Origin: Sphingomonas sp. CROZ-RG-20F-R02-07
GTDB taxonomy: Bacteria > Pseudomonadota > Alphaproteobacteria > Sphingomonadales > Sphingomonadaceae
NCBI RefSeq assembly: GCF_022662335.1
Contig: NZ_JAKNQJ010000007.1
Coordinates: 62,001-126,000, forward strand
Reading direction: 5' to 3'
DNA length: 64,000 bases
A program made the position numbers and the translations under genes. Under the pieces are notes generated by a model. It was given only the letters and a program-made list of their open reading frames with translations. It was not told where the DNA came from and did not search any database. Shown here piece by piece: positions 9,361-18,520 of the stretch (position 1 is its first letter; each line of letters starts with the position of its first letter).

Positions 9361-11534
9361 CAGAAGGCCTGCCCGATCGAGATGTAGAGGGCGACCTTGC
9401 TGTCACCCGGCCGCGGGTTCAGCGGCGTCGCGACATCGACGCGCAGCGGCCCGAAATTGGTGTAGATGCGCCCGCCGATGCCCGCGCCATATTGCAGCGC
9501 GGAGAATTTGGGCAGGCTGCTCGCATAAGCCTGGCCAGCATCGAAGAACGGCACGACACCGAAATTGCCGAAGCGGTAGCGCGCCTCCACCGCGAATTCG
9601 TTGAGCGAGCGGCCGCCCACCGGGTTGCCCTGCGCATCGAGCGGCCCGAGCCGCTGATAGCCATAGCCGCGCACCGATCCACCGCCGCCGCCATAATAAC
9701 GCCGCGACGGCGCGAGATCGTCGCGCGCCACGCCGTCGATCGAGCCGACGCGCACGCGGCCGGCGATCGTCAGGCTGGTACTGGCAGGATAATAGACCGT
9801 CCCCTCCAGCATCGAGCGCAGATAGGGGCTGATCGATCCCTGCACCGACGTCTCGGGGCTGAGGTTGATCTTGAGGCGATAGCCCTTGGTGGGGTTCAGC
9901 AGATCGTTCGAACGGTCGAACACCACCTGCCCCGGCAGCGCGGCGATGAAATAGTTGCGCCGCACCCGGTCGCCCACGCCGAAATCATAGACGCTCTCGT
10001 TCGTGCCGACGAGTTCGAAGCCATAGCTGTAGGTGAAGGTCTTCTGCCAGATCGGCGTGGAATCATAGCTGATCCGGCCCGACAGCGTCAGCGTGTTGGC
10101 GCTGAACGCGTCATAGCTCGAATGGTCCGCCGCGGCCGTCAGCGTGACGGTGCGGTCGCGCTTGCCCGCGTTGGAGCGCTTGAACGTGCCCGACAGGCCC
10201 TGTTCCTGCGTGCCGCCCGTCGCGGTGACGATGAGCGCGCCCTCTTCGGGAAAGGCGTTGCGGTTGGTGTAGGAGCCGGTGACCTTGAAGCCCTCGCCCG
10301 TCGAATAGCCCGCCGTGCCCGCGAGCGACTTCGCGCGCCCCTCGCTCTGCCGCACCAGCAGATCGACCTGCTCGGTGCCGTCGGGGTTCAGCCGGCCGGT
10401 GCGCTGCGGCTCGACCGACAGCGTGCCGAACAGGCTGGTCGCGACCAGCGCGTCGCGCAGATCGTCCACCAGCCGCGAATCATAGAGTTGCCCCGGCTCG
10501 AAGCGGGGGAAGACGTTCAGATGATCGAGCCCGAACACGGGATCGCCGGTCGTGACCAGCTTGCCGAACGACGCGCGCGGGCCGGTGTCGACGGGCAAGG
10601 TATAGGCGCCGGTGGCCTTGGGGCTCTGATCGTCCAGCAATATGTCGCGGTCCCCCACCTTGACGAAGGGATAGCCCTGCTGCGGCAGCGTCAGGCTGAC
10701 ATTCGCCTCGGCACCCTGGATGCGACCGGCCTGGATCGGATCGCCTACCTTCAGCGGCAATTCCTTGCGGACGAGCCCGGCGGGCAGCGTCGGCTGCGCA
10801 TCGACCGTGATCGACGACAGCGTGTAGAGCCGCCCGGGCTGCGCGCTCACCGTCGCACGCAGGCGTCCGGGATCGCCCGGGATCGTCGCCACGCTGGAGA
10901 CGGCGGACGCGTCATAATAGCCGAGCGACTTCATCAGCCGCACCGCGAGCGCCTCGTCCTCACGGGCGCGGGCCGACACCTGCGTGGCGTTCGCCGCCTT
11001 GCCGCCGCCCTGACGCAGGGCTGACAATGCCTTGAACCGCGCGTCGAGGTCGAGCTTGTCCAGCCCCTTCACCTCGGTCTCGTAGTGGATCTGCGGGGCG
11101 TCCTTGCCCTTCAGGTCCGCAGCGGTGTCAAGCGGCGTGGCGTCGAAATTGACCAACGGCACCAGCGGCTGGGCCAGCTGCGGATCCTCCGGGCCGGTCG
11201 GCGCCAACACCTGCCCCGCCGGCGCACCCGTAAGCGCGACCGTCGCGGACGTTCCCGCCGAGGGCGTCCCCGCGCGCATCGGTTCGAGCGGCGCGTTGAT
11301 GTCGCCGGAGAGTGGCGGCAGCGCCGCATCGAATTCGGCCTCCGGCACGATCGGCGCGTCGCTGGAGGACGCGCTCGCCGCGTTCGCGTCGGCCGCCTTG
11401 CCGCTATCGGGGCGCGGCGCGTCGGGACCCTTGGCGGGAGCGGTGCCGGGTTTCGACAATTGGCCGGATGCAGGGGCGGCGGCGATCAGCGCGAGGGCGA
11501 GCCAATGATGTCTGCCGATCGAACTGACGCGCAA
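9360..11534 (-). CDS. tamA: TamA, BamA-family outer-membrane protein with POTRA domains
   Basis: About 724 residues. After a signal peptide (RVSSIGRHHWLALALIAAAP) comes an unusual Ala/Pro-rich linker of about 130 residues, then POTRA domains starting near IHYETEVKGLDKLDLDARF, and a 16-strand-type barrel with the conserved GGGGSVRGYGYQ loop and a C-terminal phenylalanine. I prefer the TTG at 11534: it has AAGGGGG five bases upstream and gives a clean signal peptide. An ATG at 11624 would add 30 residues in front of that signal peptide and is the main alternative. It is coupled to tamB downstream. Confidence 0.9.
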   Translation of the reverse strand: MRVSSIGRHHWLALALIAAAPASGQLSKPGTAPAKGPDAPRPDSGKAADANAASASSSDAPIVPEAEFDAALPPLSGDINAPLEPMRAGTPSAGTSATVALTGAPAGQVLAPTGPEDPQLAQPLVPLVNFDATPLDTAADLKGKDAPQIHYETEVKGLDKLDLDARFKALSALRQGGGKAANATQVSARAREDEALAVRLMKSLGYYDASAVSSVATIPGDPGRLRATVSAQPGRLYTLSSITVDAQPTLPAGLVRKELPLKVGDPIQAGRIQGAEANVSLTLPQQGYPFVKVGDRDILLDDQSPKATGAYTLPVDTGPRASFGKLVTTGDPVFGLDHLNVFPRFEPGQLYDSRLVDDLRDALVATSLFGTLSVEPQRTGRLNPDGTEQVDLLVRQSEGRAKSLAGTAGYSTGEGFKVTGSYTNRNAFPEEGALIVTATGGTQEQGLSGTFKRSNAGKRDRTVTLTAAADHSSYDAFSANTLTLSGRISYDSTPIWQKTFTYSYGFELVGTNESVYDFGVGDRVRRNYFIAALPGQVVFDRSNDLLNPTKGYRLKINLSPETSVQGSISPYLRSMLEGTVYYPASTSLTIAGRVRVGSIDGVARDDLAPSRRYYGGGGGSVRGYGYQRLGPLDAQGNPVGGRSLNEFAVEARYRFGNFGVVPFFDAGQAYASSLPKFSALQYGAGIGGRIYTNFGPLRVDVATPLNPRPGDSKVALYISIGQAF

Positions 11535-11630
11535 GCTTACCCCCTTAAAAGAAGCGGCCGTATTCGACTCACCTCCGACCGAAACGCAACGCGCGGAGGG
11601 TGAAAGGTTTCCGCGAACGGCCATTGTTTT

Positions 11631-13697
11631 TCATCCTCGCAACTTCGCCCGCGTGCGGAAGGCGTGGAGCAGCGGCTCGGTATAGCCGTTCGGCTGCGCC
11701 GTCCCTTCGAACACCAGCGCGCGGGCCGCGGCATAGGCCGGCGCTTCGGGATGATGCGCCATCGGCCGGTAGAGCGCATCGCCGGCATTCTGCGCGTCCA
11801 CCTTCACCGCCATCCGCTGGAGCGCGGCATCCACATCGGCGGGCGTGGCGACGCCATGGAGCAGCCAGTTGGCGATATGCTGCGACGAGATGCGCAGCGT
11901 CGCGCGATCCTCCATCAGCCCGACATCGTCGATATCGGGCACCTTGGAACAGCCGATGCCCTGGTCGATCCAGCGCACCACGTAGCCGAGGATGCCTTGC
12001 GCGTTGTTGTCCAGCTCGCGCGCGACCTCGTCGGGCGTCCAGTTGCGCCCGGCCGCCAGCGGCACCTCCAGCAGCGCCTCCACCGGCGGGATCGCCTCGT
12101 CGGCGATCCGGCGCTGGCGATCGAACACGTCGATTTCGTGATAATGCATCGCGTGAAGCGTGGCAGCGGTGGGCGACGGCACCCAGGCGGTGTTCGCGCC
12201 CACCGCCGGATGCGCACGCTTCTGCGCCATCATGTCCGCCATCCGGTCGGGCGCCGCCCACATTCCCTTGCCGATCTGCGCCTTCCCCGAAAGGCCGTGC
12301 GCGAGGCCGATCCGGACGTTGCGATCCTCATAGGCCTTGATCCAGCCGGTGGTCTTCATCTCGGCCTTGGGGATCATCGGCCCGGCGCGCATCGCGGTGT
12401 GAATCTCGTCGCCGGTGCGATCGAGGAATCCGGTGTTGATGAAGCAGATCCGGTCGCGCACCGCATGGATGCACGCGGCGAGATTGGCCGAGGTGCGCCG
12501 TTCCTCGTCCATCACGCCCACCTTGATCGTGTGCCGCGCGAGACCCAGAATATCCTCCACCGCATCGAACAGCCGGTCGGTGAAGGCGCATTCGTCGGGC
12601 CCGTGCATCTTGGGCTTCACGATGTAGATCGCGCCGGTGCGGCTGTTGCGGTAACGGCCCAGGCACCGGAGGTCGATCGTACCGATCGTGGCGGTCATGA
12701 TCGCATCGAGGATGCCCTCGGGCGCCTCGGCGCCGTCCGCCAGCCGCACCGCCGGCGTCGTCATCAGATGACCGACGTTGCGCACGAACAACAGGCTGCG
12801 CCCCGGCAGCGTCAGCATCTCCGTCTCGGTGTCGTAGCAGCGATCGGGCGCGAGCGTGCGCGTGACCGTCGCGCCGCCCTTTTCGAACGTCTCGGACAGC
12901 GTGCCGTCCATTAGCCCCAGCCAGTTGGCATAGGCGGCCACCTTGTCGTCGGCATCCACCGCGGCGACCGAATCCTCCAGATCGACGATCGTCGTCAGCG
13001 CCGATTCGAGCACGACATCGGCGATATGCGCCGGATCGCCGCGCCCGATCGGATGATCGGGGTCGATCACCACCACGACATGCAGCCCGTGATGGACGAA
13101 CAGCCAGTCCCGCCCGTTCCGACCCAAGAACTGGCCGGGATCGCGCAGCACCGGATCGCCGGCCAGTTCGGCCCAGCGCCCCTCGGCCAGGGGCACCGCC
13201 GCGTCGAGGAACGCCTTGGCCGCGGCGATCACCTGCGCGCCGCGCACCGCGTCATAGCCGCACGGCGCCGCGGTGCCCGGCAGCGCGTCGGTGCCGTAGA
13301 GCGCGTCGTAAAGGCTGCCCCAGCGCGCATTCGCCGCGTTCAGCACGAAGCGCGCGTTGAGCGAGGGGACGACGAGCTGCGGCCCGGCCATCGTCGCGAT
13401 CTCGGCATCAACGCCCGTCGTGCCGATCGCGAACGGCGCCGGCTCTGGCACCAGATAGCCGATCGCGCGCAGGAACGCCGCGTCCACCGGCTCGCCCGCA
13501 TCGTAGCGCGTGTCGATCATGGCCTGCAGCGCATCGCGCCGGGCAAGCAGCGCCGCGTTTTCGGGGGCGAAGCGCGCGAAGATCCCCGCCACGCCCTGCC
13601 ACCAGCCGGCAGGATCGATCCCGAGCGGCGCGAGCACGCGCGCTTCGACAAAGGCGGCAAGCGGTTCGGCCACCGAGAGGCCAGCGCGGTCGAGCAT
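11631..13697 (-). CDS. glcB: Malate synthase G
   Basis: A 688-residue cytosolic enzyme condensing glyoxylate and acetyl-CoA to malate. Conserved segments include [53 protein letters not shown] and [26 protein letters not shown], all typical of the G isoform. The length is slightly below E. coli GlcB (723). The start MLDRAG at 13697 is chosen because upstream codons overlap the intergenic hairpin and have no family match. No isocitrate lyase is in the window; the upstream neighbour is an aldehyde dehydrogenase. Confidence 0.95.
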   Translation of the reverse strand: MLDRAGLSVAEPLAAFVEARVLAPLGIDPAGWWQGVAGIFARFAPENAALLARRDALQAMIDTRYDAGEPVDAAFLRAIGYLVPEPAPFAIGTTGVDAEIATMAGPQLVVPSLNARFVLNAANARWGSLYDALYGTDALPGTAAPCGYDAVRGAQVIAAAKAFLDAAVPLAEGRWAELAGDPVLRDPGQFLGRNGRDWLFVHHGLHVVVVIDPDHPIGRGDPAHIADVVLESALTTIVDLEDSVAAVDADDKVAAYANWLGLMDGTLSETFEKGGATVTRTLAPDRCYDTETEMLTLPGRSLLFVRNVGHLMTTPAVRLADGAEAPEGILDAIMTATIGTIDLRCLGRYRNSRTGAIYIVKPKMHGPDECAFTDRLFDAVEDILGLARHTIKVGVMDEERRTSANLAACIHAVRDRICFINTGFLDRTGDEIHTAMRAGPMIPKAEMKTTGWIKAYEDRNVRIGLAHGLSGKAQIGKGMWAAPDRMADMMAQKRAHPAVGANTAWVPSPTAATLHAMHYHEIDVFDRQRRIADEAIPPVEALLEVPLAAGRNWTPDEVARELDNNAQGILGYVVRWIDQGIGCSKVPDIDDVGLMEDRATLRISSQHIANWLLHGVATPADVDAALQRMAVKVDAQNAGDALYRPMAHHPEAPAYAAARALVFEGTAQPNGYTEPLLHAFRTRAKLRG

Positions 13698-13743
13698 ATG
13701 GAATCCTTGGATGCGGGTTGCGGATCGATATGCCTGGGGAGGA

Positions 13744-13770
13744 CGCCCGGCCCTAAAGAGCCGGCGGGCG
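13744..13770. terminator. GC-rich hairpin between aldehyde dehydrogenase and malate synthase genes
   Basis: CGCCCGGC and GCCGGCGGGCG form a bulged inverted repeat around the loop CCTAAAGA, in the 82-base gap just after the aldehyde dehydrogenase stop. There is no T-run, so termination is only a suggestion. Confidence 0.35.
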
Positions 13771-13779
13771 CGGTTCAAG

Positions 13780-15189
13780 TCATCGCTTCATCTGCATGCC
13801 GATCGCCCGTCGCGTCGCCGCGCCATAGGGCGGCTTCAGCCCGGCGAGCTTGCCCACGTCGAAGCGCGACTGGCGAAACACCGCGCGCGCATGGCTGAAC
13901 GTGCGGAAGCCGTCGCGCCCGTGATAGGCGCCCATGCCCGACGGCCCGACGCCGCCAAACGGCAGATCTTCCTGCGAGACGTGGAAGATCACGTCGTCGA
14001 GCGTCACCCCGCCCGAGATGGTCCGCTCCATCACCCGCGCCCGCTCGGCGGCGTCGGGGCCGAAATGGTAGAGCGCGAGCGGCCGGTCGCGCCGGTTCAC
14101 CTGCGCGATCGCGTCGTCGATGCCGTCATAGGAAACGATCGGCAGCACCGGCCCGAAGATCTCCTCCTGCATCAGCGTCATCTGATCCGTCACGCCGGTC
14201 ACGATGTGCAGCGGCATCCTGCGACCGTTCGCCGATCCGGCATCCTCGTTCGCCGGATTCACCACGGTGACGTGCGCGCCCTTGTCGCGCGCGTCGGCGA
14301 TCCATTCGGTCAGCCGCTGGTGATGCCGGTCGCTGACGATCGCGGTGTAATCCGGATTGGTCAGCACGCTCGGGTACATGGCGGACGCCGCCGCGACGAG
14401 CCCCTGCACGACGCGCGCCTCGTCGGCGGCGGGCACCAGCATATAGTCGGGCGCGAGGCAGATCTGGCCGGCGTTCATCATCTTGCCCAGCGCCACGCGT
14501 TCGGTGGCGCGCGCGATATCGGCGCCGCGGCCGACGATCACCGGCGACTTGCCGCCGAGTTCCAGCGTCACCGGCGTCAGATTGTCGGCCGCTGCGTGGA
14601 GGATGTGCCGGCCGATGCCGGTCGCGCCGGTGAAGAGCAGATGGTCGAACGGCAACCTGGCGAACGCCTCGCCCACCGCCGGACCGCCGCTGACGAAGGC
14701 GAGCTCGTCGGGCGCGAAATAGGCGCCGACGATCTCCTCGAACAGGGCGGCGGTGGCCGGCGTATATTCGCTCGTCTTCACCATCGCGCGGTTGCCTGCC
14801 GCGAGGATCCCCGCCAGCGGTGCCATCACGAGCTGCACCGGGAAATTCCACGGAGCGATCACCCCGACAACGCCCTTGGGCTGATAGTCCACCCACGCCC
14901 GCGCGCCGAGCAGCCCGAGCGGGAACTGGACCGCCCGCTTCTCGCGCTTAGCCCAGCCATCGAGGCTCTTGCGCGCATGGACCAGCGGGGCGACCGAGGC
15001 GGCGATGTCGGTCAGCATCGACTGGTCGCGGCTGCGATGGCCGAAATCCTCCGACAGCGCGTCGCAGAACCGGTCGGCATGGTCCGCGATCATCGCGGCC
15101 GCGCGCGTCAGCCGATCCTTGCGCAACGCCAACGGCACCGGAAGATCGGCCATGAACGCGGCCCGCTGCGCCGCCAAGATCGCGTCCAT
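13780..15189 (-). CDS. Coniferyl-aldehyde-dehydrogenase-type aldehyde dehydrogenase
   Basis: A 469-residue NAD(P)-dependent aldehyde dehydrogenase of the short membrane-associated/CALDH subgroup. It has the PWNFPVQL segment at about 113-120, catalytic Glu210 in TLELGGKSP and catalytic Cys244 in [13 protein letters not shown]. The C-terminal [18 protein letters not shown] is also characteristic. The subgroup oxidises coniferyl aldehyde to ferulate but also long-chain or general aldehydes; no lignin pathway gene is nearby, so the true substrate is open. The ATG at 15189 has GGGAGA upstream and lies 14 bases after the preceding exported-protein gene, so it is probably cotranscribed with the prepilin peptidase genes. 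Confidence 0.88.
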   Translation of the reverse strand: MDAILAAQRAAFMADLPVPLALRKDRLTRAAAMIADHADRFCDALSEDFGHRSRDQSMLTDIAASVAPLVHARKSLDGWAKREKRAVQFPLGLLGARAWVDYQPKGVVGVIAPWNFPVQLVMAPLAGILAAGNRAMVKTSEYTPATAALFEEIVGAYFAPDELAFVSGGPAVGEAFARLPFDHLLFTGATGIGRHILHAAADNLTPVTLELGGKSPVIVGRGADIARATERVALGKMMNAGQICLAPDYMLVPAADEARVVQGLVAAASAMYPSVLTNPDYTAIVSDRHHQRLTEWIADARDKGAHVTVVNPANEDAGSANGRRMPLHIVTGVTDQMTLMQEEIFGPVLPIVSYDGIDDAIAQVNRRDRPLALYHFGPDAAERARVMERTISGGVTLDDVIFHVSQEDLPFGGVGPSGMGAYHGRDGFRTFSHARAVFRQSRFDVGKLAGLKPPYGAATRRAIGMQMKR

Positions 15190-15203
15190 CGTCTCGTTCT
15201 CCC

Positions 15204-15614
15204 TCAGCCCGTGCACCCGATCAGTCCGGCCAGCGGCATCACCACCATGTCCTTGCCCACCCGCTCGAGCCGCAAGGTCGCGCTCGGGATCGCCGCGCCT
15301 GCGGTCAGGTCGGCCCGCTCGGCTATCGTCAGGTCGAGCGTCGCGGTCACGTCGCCGGCGCGATATTGCGTGCTGCCCGAAAAGCCGAAGCCGCCCGGGC
15401 CCTGCGCGGCGACGAGCGGTACGTCGGTCTCGCGGCCGTCGATCGACAGGCGCAACCGTGCAGGATCCGCCGTCGCCATCGCGATCAGCGTGCGATCCGC
15501 CGGGCTCCAGAGGAACGCCGCGCACCCCTTGGCCGGCAGCGCCTGCTTGCCGATCGCCCCCAGCGGAAGCGGAGCGGCGGTAGCGAGCTGAAGCGCGAGC
15601 AGAAGGGCGATCAT
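15204..15614 (-). CDS. Small exported protein of unknown function
   Basis: A 136-residue protein with a short signal peptide (MIALLLALQLATAAPLPLG). Two cysteines, in the segments KGCAAFLW and the C-terminal IGCTG, could form a disulfide in the periplasm. I do not recognise a family. The ATG overlaps the prepilin peptidase stop (ATGA), so the two should be translationally coupled, but no pilin-like N-terminus (G followed by F/M and E at +5) is visible, arguing against it being a prepilin. Confidence 0.75.
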   Translation of the reverse strand: MIALLLALQLATAAPLPLGAIGKQALPAKGCAAFLWSPADRTLIAMATADPARLRLSIDGRETDVPLVAAQGPGGFGFSGSTQYRAGDVTATLDLTIAERADLTAGAAIPSATLRLERVGKDMVVMPLAGLIGCTG

Positions 15615-16366
15615 GACGCGAGGACTATCATGCCGAGCCACGCCGGGTAAGCCGCGATTCCGAGCAGCGTGCCGAGCGGCAGCGGCGTGTCGCGCGCCAT
15701 AGGCCGTCCACGCAGCGCGGCGAAGAGCACGGCCCCCAGCCCGACCAGGCACGCGACGAGCAGCACCGCCGGCAGCATCCGCCAACCGAGCCACGCTCCG
15801 ATCGCGCCGAGCAGCTTGGGATCGCCCCCGCCCATCCCCTCGCGGCCGCGCCACGCCCGGTAACCGCGCGCGATCGCCCACAGCGTGGCATAGCCGAGGA
15901 TGCCGCCGGCGATCCGATCCTCCAGCACCGGCGCCATGCCCAGCAGCCCCGTCGCGACGCCGCCGATCGCGAGCGCGCCCGTCAGCCGGTCGGGCAGCCA
16001 CAGCGCCCGCAGATCGAGCGCGGCGAGCGTCAGCAGCAGCCACCCGAACGCCGCACCCGCCAGCGCCACCGGCGTCGCGGCCGCTAATCCGGCGCTCAGG
16101 CCGATCAGGCCGGCCAGCGCTTCGATCCGGCCATGCCAGGGATCGATCCGCCCGCCACACGCGCGACACCTACCGCGCAGCAGCATGGCGCTGACGATCG
16201 GCACCAGATCGCGCGCGCGCAGCGTCCGCCCGCACCCGTCGCAGGCGGATCGCCCGCGCATGACCGACCGGCCCTCGCTCCAGCGCAGTACGAGCGTCGC
16301 CATGAAGCTGCCGAGAATCGCACCGATCGCGCCCAGTGCCAGTCCCCGGACAAGCGGATCAATCAC
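15611..16366 (-). CDS. Type IV prepilin peptidase (A24 family, PilD/GspO type)
   Basis: A 251-residue polytopic inner-membrane aspartyl protease that cleaves prepilin leaders and may methylate the new N-terminus. The cytoplasmic zinc-binding CxxC pairs are complete (C42/C45 and C67/C70). Catalytic aspartates lie in AALDLRALWLPD (D118 to D126) and in the GGGDPK motif (D182). It overlaps genes on both sides (8 bases upstream, 4 downstream), forming a tight set with two small unknown proteins. No pilin, secretin or assembly ATPase is in the window, so its client system is elsewhere. Confidence 0.93.
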   Translation of the reverse strand: MIDPLVRGLALGAIGAILGSFMATLVLRWSEGRSVMRGRSACDGCGRTLRARDLVPIVSAMLLRGRCRACGGRIDPWHGRIEALAGLIGLSAGLAAATPVALAGAAFGWLLLTLAALDLRALWLPDRLTGALAIGGVATGLLGMAPVLEDRIAGGILGYATLWAIARGYRAWRGREGMGGGDPKLLGAIGAWLGWRMLPAVLLVACLVGLGAVLFAALRGRPMARDTPLPLGTLLGIAAYPAWLGMIVLAS

Positions 16367-16610
16367 CGCGCGGCGTCACCAGGTAGCGGTACACGCCGAT
16401 CAGATCGATGCCGAGCAGCACGACATTCTGCGTGCCCAGCGCCCAATCGCGCGTCAGCACCCCGCCCGCGATCCACGCCACCGCCGACAGGCAGAACAGC
16501 ACCATGCCCCATCCGGTGTTCCGCTTGCCGATATCGCAGGCGACGATCGTGGCGGCGACGATGCCCGTGCCTGCGGCGAACCATTTGAGAGCAACGACCA
16601 GCGTATCCAT
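16359..16610 (-). CDS. Small three-helix membrane protein of unknown function
   Basis: An 83-residue, very hydrophobic protein with three predicted membrane segments at about 5-25, 33-52 and 60-77, and a short charged tail. Its end overlaps the prepilin peptidase start by 8 bases, and its ATG lies about 100 bases from the divergent thiolase gene, making it the first gene of the prepilin peptidase group. It could be related to small PQ-loop-like proteins (SAVAWIAGGVL, IDLIGVYRYL), but I cannot assign it. Confidence 0.65.
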   Translation of the reverse strand: MDTLVVALKWFAAGTGIVAATIVACDIGKRNTGWGMVLFCLSAVAWIAGGVLTRDWALGTQNVVLLGIDLIGVYRYLVTPRGD

Positions 16611-16708
16611 GGCGCTCCCCTACGCACGCCCCGCCGCTTTGTCCCACCGCTTTATAATTGCCGCCGATCGCATTAGATGCACTGCAACATAAAAGCTGGA
16701 GAGTTCCC

Positions 16709-17896
16709 ATGGCCGCCGATCCCGTCGTCATCCTGTCCTATGCCCGCACGCCCATGGGCTCGTTCCAGGGCAGCCTCGCCGGTGCCGCCGCGACTCAGCT
16801 GGGCGCTACGGCGGTGAAGGGCGCGCTGGAGCGTTCGGGCGTGTCGGCCGATGCGATCGAGCGGATCTATATGGGCAACGTGCTCTCGGCCGGGCTGGGC
16901 CAGGCCCCCGCGCGACAGGCGGCGGTGTTCGGTGGCCTGGGCCATCATGTCGAGGGCACGACCGTCAACAAGATGTGCGGATCGGGCATGCAGGCCGCGA
17001 TCCTCGCCGCCGATGCGCTGGCGGCCGGCTCGGTCGATCTGCTGGTGGCGGGCGGCATGGAGAGCATGACCAACGCGCCCTACCTGTCGAAGAAGCACCG
17101 CGCCGGCGCACGGATCGGCCATGACACGATGTACGACCATATGTATCTCGACGGCCTCGAAGACGCGTACGAACCCGGCAAGCTGATGGGCAATTTCGCC
17201 GAGGACACCGCGTCCGACTATCAGTTCACCCGCGCGATGATGGACGATTATGCGATCGAGTCGCTGCACCGCGCCCAGCGTGCGCAAAAGAGCGGCGCCT
17301 TCGATCGCGAGATCGTCCCCGTCGAGGTGAAGGGCCGCAAGGGCGTCGACACCGTGACGCTCGACGAACAGCCCGCCAAGGGCGACGTCGCCAAGATCCC
17401 GACGCTCAAGCCCGCCTTTTCGAAGGACGGTACGATCACCGCGGCCAACGCCTCGTCGATCTCGGACGGCGCCGCCGCGCTGGTGATGACGCGTGCGAGC
17501 GTCGCGGAAAAGCTCGGCATCACGCCGATCGCGCGGGTCGTGGCGCATGCCGCCCACGCGCACAGCCCGGCGCTGTTCACCACCGCGCCCGTCTTCGCGA
17601 TGCGCAAGGCGATGGAACGCGCCGGCTGGTCCGCGGCGGATATCGACCTGTTCGAGGTGAACGAGGCGTTCGCCGCGGTGGCGATGATCGCGATGCGCGA
17701 CCTCAGCCTGCCGCACGATAAGGTGAACATCCATGGCGGCGCCTGCGCGCTCGGCCACCCGATCGGCGCCAGCGGCGCGCGGATCCTCGCCACCCTGCTC
17801 TCCGCGCTGGAGACGACGGGGCAGACCCGCGGCCTCGCCTCGCTGTGCATCGGCGGTGGCGAAGCGACCGCCATGGCGGTCGAACTGATGCATTGA
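16709..17896 (+). CDS. Acetyl-CoA C-acetyltransferase (thiolase)
   Basis: A 395-residue biosynthetic-type thiolase that joins or splits acetyl-CoA/acetoacetyl-CoA. The nucleophilic Cys90 is in NKMCGSGMQ. The His of GGACALGHPIGASGARI and the second Cys of CIGGGEATA complete the catalytic triad. The ATG at 16709 is chosen because the protein then starts at the family position (DPVVILSYARTPMGSF). The gene stands alone, followed by a strong terminator hairpin. It could serve branched-chain amino acid breakdown, PHB formation or acetoacetate use. Confidence 0.94.
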   Translation: MAADPVVILSYARTPMGSFQGSLAGAAATQLGATAVKGALERSGVSADAIERIYMGNVLSAGLGQAPARQAAVFGGLGHHVEGTTVNKMCGSGMQAAILAADALAAGSVDLLVAGGMESMTNAPYLSKKHRAGARIGHDTMYDHMYLDGLEDAYEPGKLMGNFAEDTASDYQFTRAMMDDYAIESLHRAQRAQKSGAFDREIVPVEVKGRKGVDTVTLDEQPAKGDVAKIPTLKPAFSKDGTITAANASSISDGAAALVMTRASVAEKLGITPIARVVAHAAHAHSPALFTTAPVFAMRKAMERAGWSAADIDLFEVNEAFAAVAMIAMRDLSLPHDKVNIHGGACALGHPIGASGARILATLLSALETTGQTRGLASLCIGGGEATAMAVELMH

Positions 17897-17905
17897 GCGA
17901 ACCAT

Positions 17906-17928
17906 GCCGGGGGATGCACTCCCCCGGC
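17906..17928. terminator. Bidirectional terminator hairpin
   Basis: A perfect 9-base-pair stem, GCCGGGGGA pairing with TCCCCCGGC around the loop TGCAC, lies between the convergent thiolase and SH3-like protein genes. It can terminate both transcripts. Confidence 0.75.
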
Positions 17929-17931
17929 GGT

Positions 17932-18423
17932 TCAGGGCAGCGTTTCGGTTGGCTCCACGCCCCAGATCCCGGAAATCTCGGCATAGCCGGCCTGCCCGCG
18001 CACGTCGAAGCGACACCAGCCATTGCCGCACTGGCTCAGCCGCCCGACCACGCCCGGCGCCGCGCGCCAGGTGAGCCGCGCCCCCGCCGCGGGCCGTTCG
18101 CGCAGCGGGATCGGCTGCGTGCCGCGCACGATGGCGGTGCGCGTGTCGCGCAGCAGATTGGCCTGCATCCAGCCCTGCGTGCCGTCCGGATCCTCCACCT
18201 TGCGCCATTCCTTGAACGCCGCCACCACGCGCACCGGCAGATCGGGCCGCTGGTACAGCCAGCTGGCAGGATAGGAGCGCGCCGGGCCGGTGCGCATCCG
18301 CGCGCGCGCCGCGCCGATCGAGCCGTAATAGGGCATGGTGCGCTTGGTGTCGGCCGCGTCCGCCACCCCGGCGAGCAGCGACAGCGAGGCGAGCGTCAGC
18401 GCGGCGGTGAGGCGGATCGTCAT
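17932..18423 (-). CDS. Exported bacterial SH3-like domain protein
   Basis: A 163-residue protein with a signal peptide ending at VADA-A (about residues 1-24) and two SH3-like repeats. The first contains RMRTGPARSYPASWLY and WRKVEDPDGTQGWMQANLL, the second CRFDVRGQAGYAEISGIWGVEP. This is the pattern of the alphaproteobacterial exported SH3 proteins (SH3_4/DUF1058-like), thought to bind cell-wall peptides. The ATG at 18423 has AGGAAAT upstream and starts the signal peptide directly; the longer frame upstream adds only charged residues. The specific role is unknown. Confidence 0.82.
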   Translation of the reverse strand: MTIRLTAALTLASLSLLAGVADAADTKRTMPYYGSIGAARARMRTGPARSYPASWLYQRPDLPVRVVAAFKEWRKVEDPDGTQGWMQANLLRDTRTAIVRGTQPIPLRERPAAGARLTWRAAPGVVGRLSQCGNGWCRFDVRGQAGYAEISGIWGVEPTETLP

Positions 18424-18520
18424 GACCGGATTTCCTTTGATGCGTCGGTCTCTAGCGTCCGTGCCCATCCCGCTTCAAGCGTTGTTGACGCGACCTTGCG
18501 CCTCCGCCAAGCCGTGATCC

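Noticed and set aside
5551..9387. Very long plus-strand open frame (over 1200 codons) opposite tamB
   Set aside because: It is an antisense shadow produced by high GC. Its translation is Arg/Ala/Gly/His-rich without any domain, while the minus frame has clear TamB features.
11569..11633. A short coding start just after malate synthase ([11 protein letters not shown]), and TamA starting at 11624
   Set aside because: The short frame has no domain, and the longer TamA start places 30 residues before a complete signal peptide. TTG 11534 with AAGGGGG fits better, though this is not certain.
16653..16658. TATAAT as the -10 box of the thiolase gene
   Set aside because: There is no matching -35 at a 16-18 base distance, so a promoter call is not supported.
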